Shown one piece after another: positions 1 through 8,600 of a DNA stretch of 11,049 nt. The position numbers and the translations under genes were made by a program. The first letter of the stretch is position 1, and each line of letters starts with the position of its first letter. The notes beneath the pieces were generated by a model. The model saw only the letters and a list, made by a program, of their open reading frames with translations, had not been told where the DNA came from and did not search any database. Source of the stretch: Davidsoniella eucalypti (taxonomy: Eukaryota > Ascomycota > Sordariomycetes > Microascales > Ceratocystidaceae); NCBI GenBank assembly GCA_004009845.1, contig RMBW01000358.1:1-11049 (forward strand), in the 5' to 3' direction.

Positions 1-498
1 AGGCTTAGTATTGTTCCCTTGGAGGCATAAAGAAATGTAATTAGATAATGTAGATGTGTAAGCCATCGTTACTACTGGCACTAGATGTATATTGCCATGA
101 TATCACGCTATTATAGCTGCATAAAGGTCTCGATACTGGCCCATGTCTCTGTACTTTTAAACAAAGAACACAAAAAAGAAGCCATGTGTATCTTAGGCGA
201 GTCCAGGAAATATCAGACGAGAGAAGTCGAGGAGGAGGGAATGCCCGTCCGCGTCGTTTTTCTTTCTTTCAAGCTAGACTTGGCTTTCCTTTGTCTCCTG
301 GGCTTCTTCTTCTTCGGCGAGAAGCTTCTGGCTGTTCTTCTTGTATCTGCATTCTTTACTTCTTATCAGATCTTCGAGTCTGGGTGTCGTATCATGACGA
401 TCTTCCCGCAAGACTTGGCTTGATAACAGGCACTTGGTCCCCGTTCTCTTCCGCTCTCTTATACACACTCGTGCACTCTATACACCATCACAGACACC
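1..498. other. 5' flank and CT-rich leader of the first gene
   Basis: No convincing gene lies here. Open frames occur on both strands (85-423 plus, 274-468 minus), but neither shows a recognisable domain or a splice structure, and the plus-strand one ends just before the leader of the downstream gene. From about 429 to 498 the plus strand is strongly pyrimidine-rich and ends in CACC immediately before the ATG at 499, the usual look of a fungal promoter and 5' leader. I infer that this is the promoter/5' UTR of the 499-2712 gene. Confidence 0.5.
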
Positions 499-2712
499 AT
501 GCCGCCGCTTACTAAGTCTCTGACTTCGTCTTCTTCTGCGACTAATCCGCCTCGCAAGACCACCTCCTGGCTTACGCGGATCCGAACCTTCTTGCCATCA
601 TCTGCCTCTCCGCAGACCGCGGCAGCTTCACCTTCGGCCACTAGCAATAGCAACAGCAATAGCAACAATGGCCGAGGGAGCAGCAGCGGAGAGGTCCGGA
701 CTCGGGCAGTTCCTTTGCCGTGGCGGATTTCCCTGGCGCCATATGGCCGACTGTAACGCCGACGCCGAAGCCGACGGCTGGGTCGGGGACACTTCCGTCG
801 GATGAAGAGTGTGCCGAGTATCTGCTCTCGCTCAAGCCGCCGCTGGCCTTGCAAGTCCGAGGGGAAACGCGGGGCAGACATTCGGATCGGTGGCCCGTCG
901 AGGCGGGAGACTTCCTCTGCCTCCCCAGCCACCGGCTATGACGGTATCTTCTCCGTCCGCAGTACCATCTCCTGCCGAGGGCCATGCTTCAACCGTGACT
1001 CCGGCTCCGGCTCCCGCTATATCCGGGCCACTATCCATGGGTCCTCCTCCTCTTTCTCTTGCTCGGTCTGTCTCTACAGCACGCGCCAGTTCCAGCACAA
1101 GCTCCGCCTCTCTTGATTCCACTGTTCGCATCGAAGCATCCCTAGCAGTGAAGCCGCCTTCTGTGCCGCCCAAGGATCACCATCTTCCTCTGCCAGCTTC
1201 GCCTTCGCCTGGCTTCACGTTGACTGCTGATAGCAGCTCGTCTACTCTAGGCGCTGCCGAGATCGGCCAGGCACATACAGCTTCATCGCCAGAATCCGTG
1301 CGTGTCGTTCGAGTTTCGGCATCACCGTCGCCGCCTCAGAAGCCGTCTGGTGCTCACGTGATAGCCAGTCCCTCTGCTGGTCCTGCTTCCTCGCCAGATC
1401 ACCACCGCCTACCGCCTCTATTTGCACTCCGTAGACAGGTCTCGCCGGCGGCTCAGCCTAGAAACAACGCCATCCAACCAGCCCGCAAAGCGAGCGACAC
1501 AGCCGTGATGTCAGACTCGGGACTCCGGGCTCACGGTTCTTCTCCACACAGAGTTGGCGTGCAGTCTCCAGCCTCTGTAGGCTCAGCCGCGCGCTCTCCG
1601 GGTCCAGCAAGCAAACGAAGTGGCATGCTCCATCCCATCATGCCTCTAGGCGGCTACCCCCCCGTTCCGCCAGTCAGTATACCACCTGGCAGCCAGGTCT
1701 ATCCAGATGGAAAACAACGACAACAGCGCGTAGACGGCATTTCGGACACGGCGAGTCTACGGGTAGATAGCCTGCCAAAGCCGTCTGGTAGTACACGCCT
1801 AGTTGTCACAAATCCGGACATCACCACGATATCTGAGCCAACAGCCACACATGATACGGGAGGTGTGCGGATAACAGTCCCGGAGGAGCACGATAAACAC
1901 GCCGGCCAAGCATCTCCACATGTAGACGGCCGGTCCAGAAAACTGCCGAGAAGAACGAAGAAGACGAAGGCGGCTCGGACGGCACCGACACCGACACCGA
2001 CACAGACACCGAGTTTTCTCCGGTTACGCCACAAGCCCTCGTAGCCACCGCCACACATCTAACCGCCATAGCATCGCCGTCTATGATGCGAGACTGCGAG
2101 CGAAAGCCTGCCAAACTGCCTCTATCTGTGGCACCAGCAGCGCGGAAGGACATCCCGTTGAGCATGCAGGCTCCGAGACAGCTGAATCTACACAAACGAA
2201 TCAAGGACCGTCCTCCGGTTCCATCTCTCGAGACGGCGGAGCCTGCGAGTCCCAGTACGAAGCCCGAAGATATCACGCTTCCAGCATCTCCGATCCACAG
2301 AAGAACGGCGGACGAAACACGGCTAGACGCAGCCACGGGAGACTTCTTAGTCCAGCCGGCATATCAGAGCATCCGGACTAGCGACAACAAGCCAACGAAG
2401 ACTCTCCATGCAGATACGGTAGTCCAAGTCACAGATACCTTTGACTTCAACGTGGATTCGCCGAGCCGCGACGAAGAAGACGGCGATATATATTCGTCTT
2501 GGGCAGACTATTACTTTGACGATAGCAACTTTCGTAACCGCAGAAAAGAACCCCACGCTAGTCATCACCACCGCAATATGCCGCGGTCGGCTGTTCCGCC
2601 GCCTCCGGTCCCGAGTCTACCAACTACGCCAACAGCCATGAACACATTACACCGGCACGGCAATTCAAGGCCTATCATCCGTACAGACCATAAGAGAACA
2701 GTGAGGTGCTAG
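499..2712 (+). CDS. Ser/Pro/Thr-rich, probably disordered protein of unknown function; reading frame apparently broken
   Basis: I do not recognise the family. The ATG at 499 has a good context (CACC before it). Coding-like sequence runs to the TAG at 2710-2712, but not in one frame. Frame 499 encodes an S/T/A-rich start with an SNSNSN tract. Near 663-753 the plausible sequence moves one base back (FPGAIWPTVTPTPKP, then SDEECAEYLLSLKPPLAL). Near 806-938 it moves again, giving a long S/P/A-rich stretch (PAMTVSSPSAVPSP onward) up to about 1900. Between 1897 and 2041 it moves back into the starting frame, giving an acidic TDTDTDT tract and a tail with the aromatic/acidic patch DIYSSWADYYFDD (about 2494-2532). 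No canonical introns explain the moves. There is no signal peptide, membrane segment or catalytic motif. Composition suggests a regulatory or scaffold protein, but that is a guess. Alternatives are a decaying gene, base-call errors, or a shorter gene starting at ATG 938. Confidence 0.5.
643..666 (+). repeat. AGCAAY hexamer repeat (Ser-Asn tract)
   Basis: Four tandem copies of AGCAAT/AGCAAC encode alternating Ser-Asn in the frame of the ATG at 499. It is a short low-complexity tract inside the coding region, just before the first apparent frame change. Confidence 0.75.
1984..2007 (+). repeat. ACCGAC hexamer repeat (Thr-Asp tract)
   Basis: Three ACCGAC units and one ACAGAC unit lie in tandem. 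In the frame shared with the gene's C-terminal part they encode Thr-Asp dipeptides; in the frame used just upstream they would read Pro-Thr. The acidic reading fits the neighbouring EEDEGGSDG sequence better, which supports a frame change upstream of the repeat. Confidence 0.75.
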
Positions 2713-4226
2713 CATTCGTAGAGAGAGAGAGAGACAGATAGTATAGAAGCATGTCTATTTCTAGGAAATATAATAGAGAGTAGTATAGTAGTACGTAGCA
2801 AGTAGCCATAGACCACAGTACTAAAATACACCAAGCAACATTCTACTAGATCAACAAAAGCAAAACGAAATATAATAGAAAATACAATAGTCAGCCCAGG
2901 TTCCAGAAAACGCCGTTCCCGCTTGTAATCATTCAAACTCCAACAAAAATGATCCCTTTCTCCTCTCGAGGGGGTCTCTGGGCTTTTCTTACAAGTCTCC
3001 GCCATACTGAAAAGCCGGTCAAAGTATCCCCATTTCATCATCAGCGTAGCAAGCAGGCATATCAGGCCAGCAATGGCAATATCAATCCACTTGGGAAGCT
3101 CGTCACCAAGATCTTGGCCGTGAAATCGTCTCGCTTGTTGTTGTTGGCCTGCTGTAGAAGTATTACTCCATTGCTGCTGTTGCTGCTGTTGCTGCTGCTG
3201 CTGTTGTGTTGCCGCCTGTAACATGGCTTGGTGTTGTTGCATGTGCTGCTGCATATGTTGCTGGAACAGATGTGGAAACGGCACCGCCTGCTGTTCTCCA
3301 GCCTGGAATAACCCCGGATTCGGAACCGGTCCCGCCTGAGCTTGTGTTGGCGCCATCTGCTGCTGCGGCTCCTGAATGGCCGGCGCAGTCTGCACGAACC
3401 CTTCCGCAAGACGGGCTTCCTCCTCTTCGTCCTCCTTGCTTTGTTCGTTCGATCTGCCAGCTTCGGCAGAGTTGGGGTTGCCGATCTGGTCTTTGAATGC
3501 CAGTTTGAGTTCGGCTGGGACTTCGACTTCGACTGCTTTTGACGCTTCCGAGGTAGCAGCAGCAGCAGCTCGAGCTGCGCATTCGTTCATTATCTCGGCA
3601 TTGGACTTCCCGCATGTTGCGCAGCGGAAGGAAGGCGAGCTTTCTGCTAATGAGCGCTTGACTGTGTCTGGGGCGTCGATGCCGCCGACTTGGCCGTCCG
3701 AGCTGGTCTCCATAAAGCTACGTAGTCTGCTGGAAGTCAGTGACGGCCACACATAGCAGTGCGATACTAGCCTATAAGGTACAGCGCTTCACTTACGCTA
3801 CAAGCGCAGTCCGGATGCCCCAGGCAGGCTGCCAGGTCTCCTCGTGGAATCCGCTGATGCTGAGGCAGATCTCACGATTGACCTCAAAGCGACCGCTCGG
3901 CGTCGTGAACCGGAAATTAGGAGGCCGCAACGGATACTGTTTCGGCAGTACGATCCGGCCGTGGTAGATGCCGTTCGCAAAGGCGCTATGAGGCGGACCG
4001 CGCATAGTGAAGTGCCACTCGAAGATGTCCGATTCGGTGGGCGCTGCGGTATAGTCGGCCGACGGAGAGTCGGTGAGCTCTTTGGCTTCGCGCACTATAG
4101 CAGACAAGCAAGAAAAGCACAAGTCAGTCATCATCAAAGCTTCGTCGGGCTTGGTATCGTGGGGTTGGGATGTGGCGTACTGATGCGCCGCATAGTAGGC
4201 GAGCGCGAGTTCATGGGTGTCGTCAT
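2709..4226 (-). CDS. Tail-anchored ubiquitin-conjugating enzyme E2, UBE2J1/Ubc6-like
   Basis: Exons are 4226-4181, 4094-3797 and 3726-2709; the introns are 86 and 70 nt, GT..AG. The spliced protein starts MTTPMNSRSPTMRRI and is about 453 residues. The UBC domain spans about residues 8-125: FEWHFTMRGPP, YHGRIVLPKQYP, GRFEVNREICLSISG with the catalytic cysteine at Cys92, then HEETWQPAWGIRTALVAL. This is the UBE2J signature, in which the HPN motif is altered (RPPN here). A Q/P-rich linker carries 12 consecutive Gln (289-300), followed by a hydrophobic anchor at about 328-350. Family members are ER tail-anchored with the catalytic domain in the cytosol and pass ubiquitin to substrates of ER-associated degradation. 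The start is chosen by alignment to UBE2J N-termini. Odd point: the frame stays open about 100 residues past the anchor, where relatives usually end soon, so the real 3' end may involve an unrecognised intron. It is divergent from the complex I gene. Confidence 0.9.
2721..2734 (+). repeat. GA dinucleotide microsatellite
   Basis: Seven tandem GA units lie just after the stop codon of the first gene, in what should be its 3' UTR. On the minus strand the same bases fall in the open C-terminal tail of the E2 gene, where they would encode Ser/Leu alternation. Confidence 0.8.
3171..3206 (-). repeat. CAG/CAA tract encoding 12 Gln in the E2 linker
   Basis: Twelve glutamine codons in a row (CAG interrupted by CAA) sit between the UBC domain and the membrane anchor of the E2. 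Further Q runs flank it (HMQQHMQQHQ before, GQQQQA after). Mixed CAA/CAG use suggests selection for the glutamines rather than only recent slippage expansion. Confidence 0.9.
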
Positions 4227-4939
4227 CGCCACAGCAGACAGCGCTCTATGCGGCAGTCGATAGACACAGTGGACGGTGATCGCAAGGCAAACGACGAGGC
4301 GACAGATACAATCGAGCTGTTGGTCTGGCTTACGCTGTAGGCAGAAGTCGATGTCAGTATAGGGGAAGATATAGCGCGGGGAATGGCCAAAACTAGAGGT
4401 TGTTCTGGAAAGAAGAAGAAGCCCGAGTGCGATTCAAAAGATTAAAGCCGATACTTGTCGTTTCCTGGAATCCTTCGCTTCTCAAACGCAGGGTTCAAGT
4501 CAAAAAAAGATGAGCTAAACTTAGTTGCAGATCTTGGAAGAAGGACAAGACGTTGCGTTGGATAAGCCGAGTGAGACTAGGGTCCGACAAGGGTTATAGT
4601 GCCCCACCTTTCTGCGTCTCAGCGAATCAGCGTGCAGCGAACTGTGATGCGCCTAGAATTAGAATTGCCGCTGCAATTAATCTAGGCTTCGACTTCATTA
4701 TCGTGAGATTGGTACAGTCGAACCTCGAGAGCGACGTCCCAGTCCAATTCACGTCTTGTAAGTCGATCCGAGCCTGTATTTCTTCTTCTTCTTCTCCCTC
4801 TTCTAATATCCCGATTGGCTCTCCTAGAGCCGGCCTTCCCTCTTCATCTTTGCTCTGCCATATCACCCTACTAACCAACCCTTCCTTGGTAGCCTCATCC
4901 AACCTCGCCCACCGTCTTCTCGCCGTTCCCTTGCCTACA
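4227..4939. promoter_or_regulatory. Divergent promoter region between the E2 and complex I genes
   Basis: About 0.7 kb separates the two divergent start codons. There is no conserved protein in either direction, although the frame of the complex I gene is open back to 4553 without a stop. A CT-rich stretch at about 4780-4802 and a second pyrimidine-rich leader before ATG 4940 point to the promoter/5' UTR on the plus strand. On the minus strand, a GTAAGC near 4332 and a CATAG near 4248 could bound a 5' UTR intron of the E2 gene; this is only a possibility. Confidence 0.6.
4744..4818. promoter_or_regulatory. Pair of CCAAT boxes upstream of the complex I gene
   Basis: A CCAAT lies at 4744-4748 on the plus strand and an ATTGG (CCAAT on the minus strand) at 4814-4818, about 120-200 bp before the ATG at 4940. 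The fungal CCAAT-binding (Hap) complex is known to control respiratory genes, so the pair is a reasonable candidate for regulation of this subunit. Pentamers occur often by chance, so this is inference only. Confidence 0.3.
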
Positions 4940-5278
4940 ATGCAGTTTCCGCGCCACCATAAGCCGCCGATTCCCCATGTGGCCCCAATCTACCGCTTTA
5001 CTGCCACCGCTCTCGGCGCCAGCATGTGGTTCTTCGTATGCTTCCTCTATACACAATCTCCGCTTAGTGTTGTACTAGCTAGCATATGTTAGCGGCTTTG
5101 ACTTGCTTAATTAACTAGCTTGCTAACCATCGAACCCTCTATAATAGCTCATGTACCGCGCAAAGAAGGACGGTAAGCAACTATCCCCACGATACCCATC
5201 CCATAGAAACCATTCAATGACTAATTATTCCAAACAGGCGCCGTCTTGATGGGCTGGAAACACCCTTGGGACCATTGA
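4940..5278 (+). CDS. Complex I accessory subunit, NDUFB2 (AGGG)-like
   Basis: Exons are 4940-5035, 5148-5172 and 5238-5278, with introns of 112 and 65 nt (GTATGC..TAG and GTAAGC..CAG). The spliced protein has 53 residues: a basic, Pro/His-rich start (MQFPRHHKPPIPHVAP), a single hydrophobic segment (about 18-34, ending ASMWFFLMYRAK) and the end KDGAVLMGWKHPWDH. The order MWFxxxYRAKxDGxVxxGWxHPW matches the plant and fungal NDUFB2-type subunit of mitochondrial NADH:ubiquinone oxidoreductase, a single-span inner-membrane protein of the distal membrane arm, without catalytic residues. Small size is normal for this subunit. The middle exon is only 25 nt. The frame is open upstream to 4553, so a longer N-terminus cannot be excluded, but the homology and CT-rich leader favour ATG 4940. 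Confidence 0.88.
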
Positions 5279-5659
5279 ACTCTTCTCTTCAATTCTCTTC
5301 TCCCTCTGCCCCTTTACTCATCACTACGATCAACGAAATCCGCGTTGACAACCAAGCTATTCGATACAGCCGAGATTCAGACAGACAGACAGACATCCCA
5401 ATATCATGTAACCACAGACAGAATACGCTCCTCTACAGTCTAGAGTGACTTATACAAACCACTATATATATCAGGATGTTCATTATTCGCACACATCTTA
5501 TTGCAAGTTTACAACCACATGTCGTGATGCTGAAGAAAAACAACCCAAAATGATATGAACGCTTACTAATAATGTCTATGCTGTAACTATCTATATTTGG
5601 TATCATGATGATACACTTTCTATACAAACCCAAGCCAGGCCTTTTTCTATGTCTTTGCC
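5279..5659. other. Convergent 3' spacer
   Basis: About 380 bp lies between the stop codons of the complex I gene and the ATPase, which converge. It is AT-rich and holds a CAGA tetranucleotide repeat but no recognisable gene. I expect it to contain both 3' UTRs and polyadenylation sites, but cannot place them. Confidence 0.5.
5379..5394 (+). repeat. CAGA tetranucleotide repeat
   Basis: Four tandem CAGA units lie in the 3' region of the complex I gene. It is a small microsatellite with no sign of function. Confidence 0.75.
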
Positions 5660-8600
5660 TCAAAAGACTTTCATCTCGTCAATGATAACCTTATACTTTT
5701 TGCGAGACTTCTCCTTGTTCGTAATCGCCTTTTGGGCCTTGCCTATAGCACGTGACAACCATACCAAAATGTACTGTTCCGATACCATCGACACGGCAAG
5801 ATACAAAGGACCCATCGCTAATATGAACAGCCTGAAGTCAAAACTCATCTTAGTAAGCTCCATAACCTTTCTGACAAAGTGGGCAGGAGTCATCAACATG
5901 TATACAGAGGCCAGCGTTGCGATTCCAATGGTCAAAAGGAACGGCCCTAGATAGTCAGCCACGTTAGTATTGATAACCTTGTATATGCAATATCACAATG
6001 AGACTTACAATTCTTGTGTGCTGGAGCTCTGAAAGGAGGCCCAGCGTTGAGCACTACTCCAATGAATATATACTCAAAAGAAGACATCAGGAAGAGCGAT
6101 GTGTTTTCCGAATTCTTGATATCCGGTCTCTTATGGTGGACAACAGGCGGAATATACCAAGATTGCTCTCGCACACAAACGTATATCAAGGCCTGGAAGG
6201 CAATGATAATCACCATCTGGCCAAGTAATGGCACTAAGACCTTTCGTGACACCAAGTTGGCAGTAGGCTTCTTACGCGATAGCTTCTCATACGGCCCTCC
6301 CCCAGCCCATAAATATAGCAATGGGAAGGATCATGGCTAGATCAATGAATAGGAACTGGAAATCGCCAAGGTTCGATGCCTTGGCATATAAAAAACTGAC
6401 CGTGCAGAACTGGATGGCAGAGTACAGACTCATATACTTGAAGCAACTAAAACTAGTTACCAGTGCGGCACGGCCTTCACGGATCACCGTCGGGACACAG
6501 GAGATCTCAAATATGCGAGAAGTAAACGGAGCAGCAACGGAAGCCTCGGCTTCTGACAGCGAGATGCCGACATCGGCTGCCTTTAGAGCACCACAATCGT
6601 TGGCACCATCACCGCAGAAACCGCACATATAGTCGATACTTTGCAGCTTCTCGACAAGCTCGTGCTTTTCGTCGGGAGACATACGTGCATACACTTTACC
6701 GCGAACAAGCATGCGTTCAAGGACTTCACGACTGCCAAAGTCGACGATCCAGCGGAAGACGTCGCCACTAACGGCAATGGTATAGTTGCTAAGGCTCGTG
6801 ATTTCGATCGGGGAAGAGATATCAGCAGTTGGGGGAACCGGCAATGGCTGTAGAAAGTGATGTTAGCAGAAGAACCCATATATAAAAATAAACTACAGGC
6901 TAGAAACTTACTAGAAGACTCTTAGGATCTAAACGCAGCTCCGAATTGTTGATACTCTCCCATTGGATCTTGGCGCCCTTTTCGCTTGGCCCGCCTTCGA
7001 TAAAGCGAGGCACAAAGCAGTGAGCAGTCGAGTCGATCAAGGTACACTCGCGACCAACACTGATGGCAGTCAAGATGTTGTCGCCCGTGACCATTACAGT
7101 AGTGATGTTAGCTTCGTGAAGTTCAACTAAAACGCCCTTAGTCGTAGGTTTAAGTCGGTTCTCAAATATGATGAAGCCCAAGAAGTCAAGTCCAGACTCT
7201 ACATCTTGACGTTTGAGCTTTTGGGTCTTGACCCAAGAAAGCTTCTTGATGTGTTTAGTAGCGCATCCGATAACACGGTAGCCCATGTGGGTATATTGTG
7301 AGAGGAGTTCATCATAATTGCTTGGACTGTCAAGTTGTTAGTTAAAAGCTGACATTTGTGTATATCGATAGTTGTGACCTACAAGATTCAGGGCGGCAAA
7401 TTTCACGCATGCATTCTGGGGCTCCCTTGACATAGATATCGCCAGATTGCTCGCCAAAGTGCTTGACAACAACAGATGAACGACGTAGTTGAGAGAGGAA
7501 TTCGAAAGAACGGTGAATACCAAGTTCTACGCGCTTGGGAGTCGGAGTATAAAAGGTCGAAGAAGGCCGAGCAATGGATGGGGTGAGGCCGGCTTGCTCA
7601 TCGCCATCTTCGCCAACTCTATTTTCCCCTTCCTCGAACGTCCAGTCGGTGTATTCAAACATTTTCTGTTCCAAGGGATCGCCGACAAGCTCACCGTCAA
7701 CATCGCGTAGAGTGTGGCAGGTGGCCATAGAAAAGAGTAAAGCCTGGTTGGTTTTCAGCTGGTCTTCGTCTAGCTTTCTAGAGTTGAGGTCTCGAGCTAG
7801 AGGTTGAAGATCGAGAAAACCATCAGAGGTCTTGGAAACGGGCCGGACACCTAACACATCGAGGCCTTCCTCTGTTAACGTTCCGGTCTTGTCGAAGCAC
7901 ATGATGTCGAGCTTGCCACCGACGTTGATTCTCTGTGGACTGATACAGAAGATCTTGTGTTTCTTCAGCCTGTTTATAGCAAAGCTCGTACCAATACTTA
8001 GTGTGGCCGGGAGGGCAGGCGGGACAACAATGGTAATCAGATCAAGTGCTCGGATGATGATAACGCTAACGGCCATCTTGAGACGAATGAAGTTGGCCAG
8101 TGACACACAGAAGCCTATCAGCGCAATAAATCCCATGACGGAGATATAGCGGAAGGAATCGCGGTAAAACTTGAAACCAGAAGGCTTAGGGAACAGCATA
8201 GAGCGGACAAGAGCGCCCTTTGTAGTGCTGAAGCCCGTACGCAAAACCAAAGCAAGACAGCCATCACTTCCGCCGTCTCTGGAATCATTGGGCCGGCGGG
8301 CACGGATGATCTTGGTGCCGTTGTAGAGGAAGTGCCGTGTCACCTCGTTCGACACAGATGCTGCTGATAAGTCCATGTTACGAAGAGAAGCATTTGTGGC
8401 CGGCACCTTTGTTATTGGGATAGACTCGCCCGTAAGCATGCTCTCGTTGACCATACAGTCTCCCGACAATAGCAGACTGTCACATGGGATAAGACTGAGC
8501 TTAGGGTCGCAGACCTCGTATACATCTCCAGGCACAAGATCGCTGGAGTTCGCGTATCTCCAGAAACCATTGCGTAGCACACGGACATCGCAGTCGAAGA

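Noticed and set aside
85..423. 112-codon plus-strand open frame before the first gene
   Set aside because: Leu/Phe-rich sequence from pyrimidine-rich DNA, no family resemblance, and it overlaps the probable promoter/leader.
274..468. Minus-strand open frame ending in a Lys/Glu-rich sequence
   Set aside because: The reverse complement of CT-rich leader DNA automatically gives Lys/Glu/Arg-rich peptide; there is no upstream exon to attach it to.
2023..2071. Intron with a CTAAC branch and TAG acceptor to explain the third frame change
   Set aside because: The 49-nt length puts the downstream sequence in the wrong frame, and it would remove the acidic tract that looks like real protein.
1821..2336. 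171-codon minus-strand open frame opposite the Ser/Pro-rich gene
   Set aside because: Ser/Val repeats mirror the plus-strand repeats; the plus-strand frames have better composition.
4248..4333. 5' UTR intron of the E2 gene (GTAAGC to CATAG on the minus strand)
   Set aside because: The splice signals are only fair and no protein constraint supports them; noted as a possibility in the promoter entry.
4420..4510. Possible tRNA (a GGTTCAAGTC B-box-like string near 4491)
   Set aside because: No matching A box and no cloverleaf arms could be folded by eye.
4627..4902. Minus-strand open frame with a Glu run in the divergent promoter
   Set aside because: The Glu run is the complement of a TCT-rich leader; no homology is recognised.
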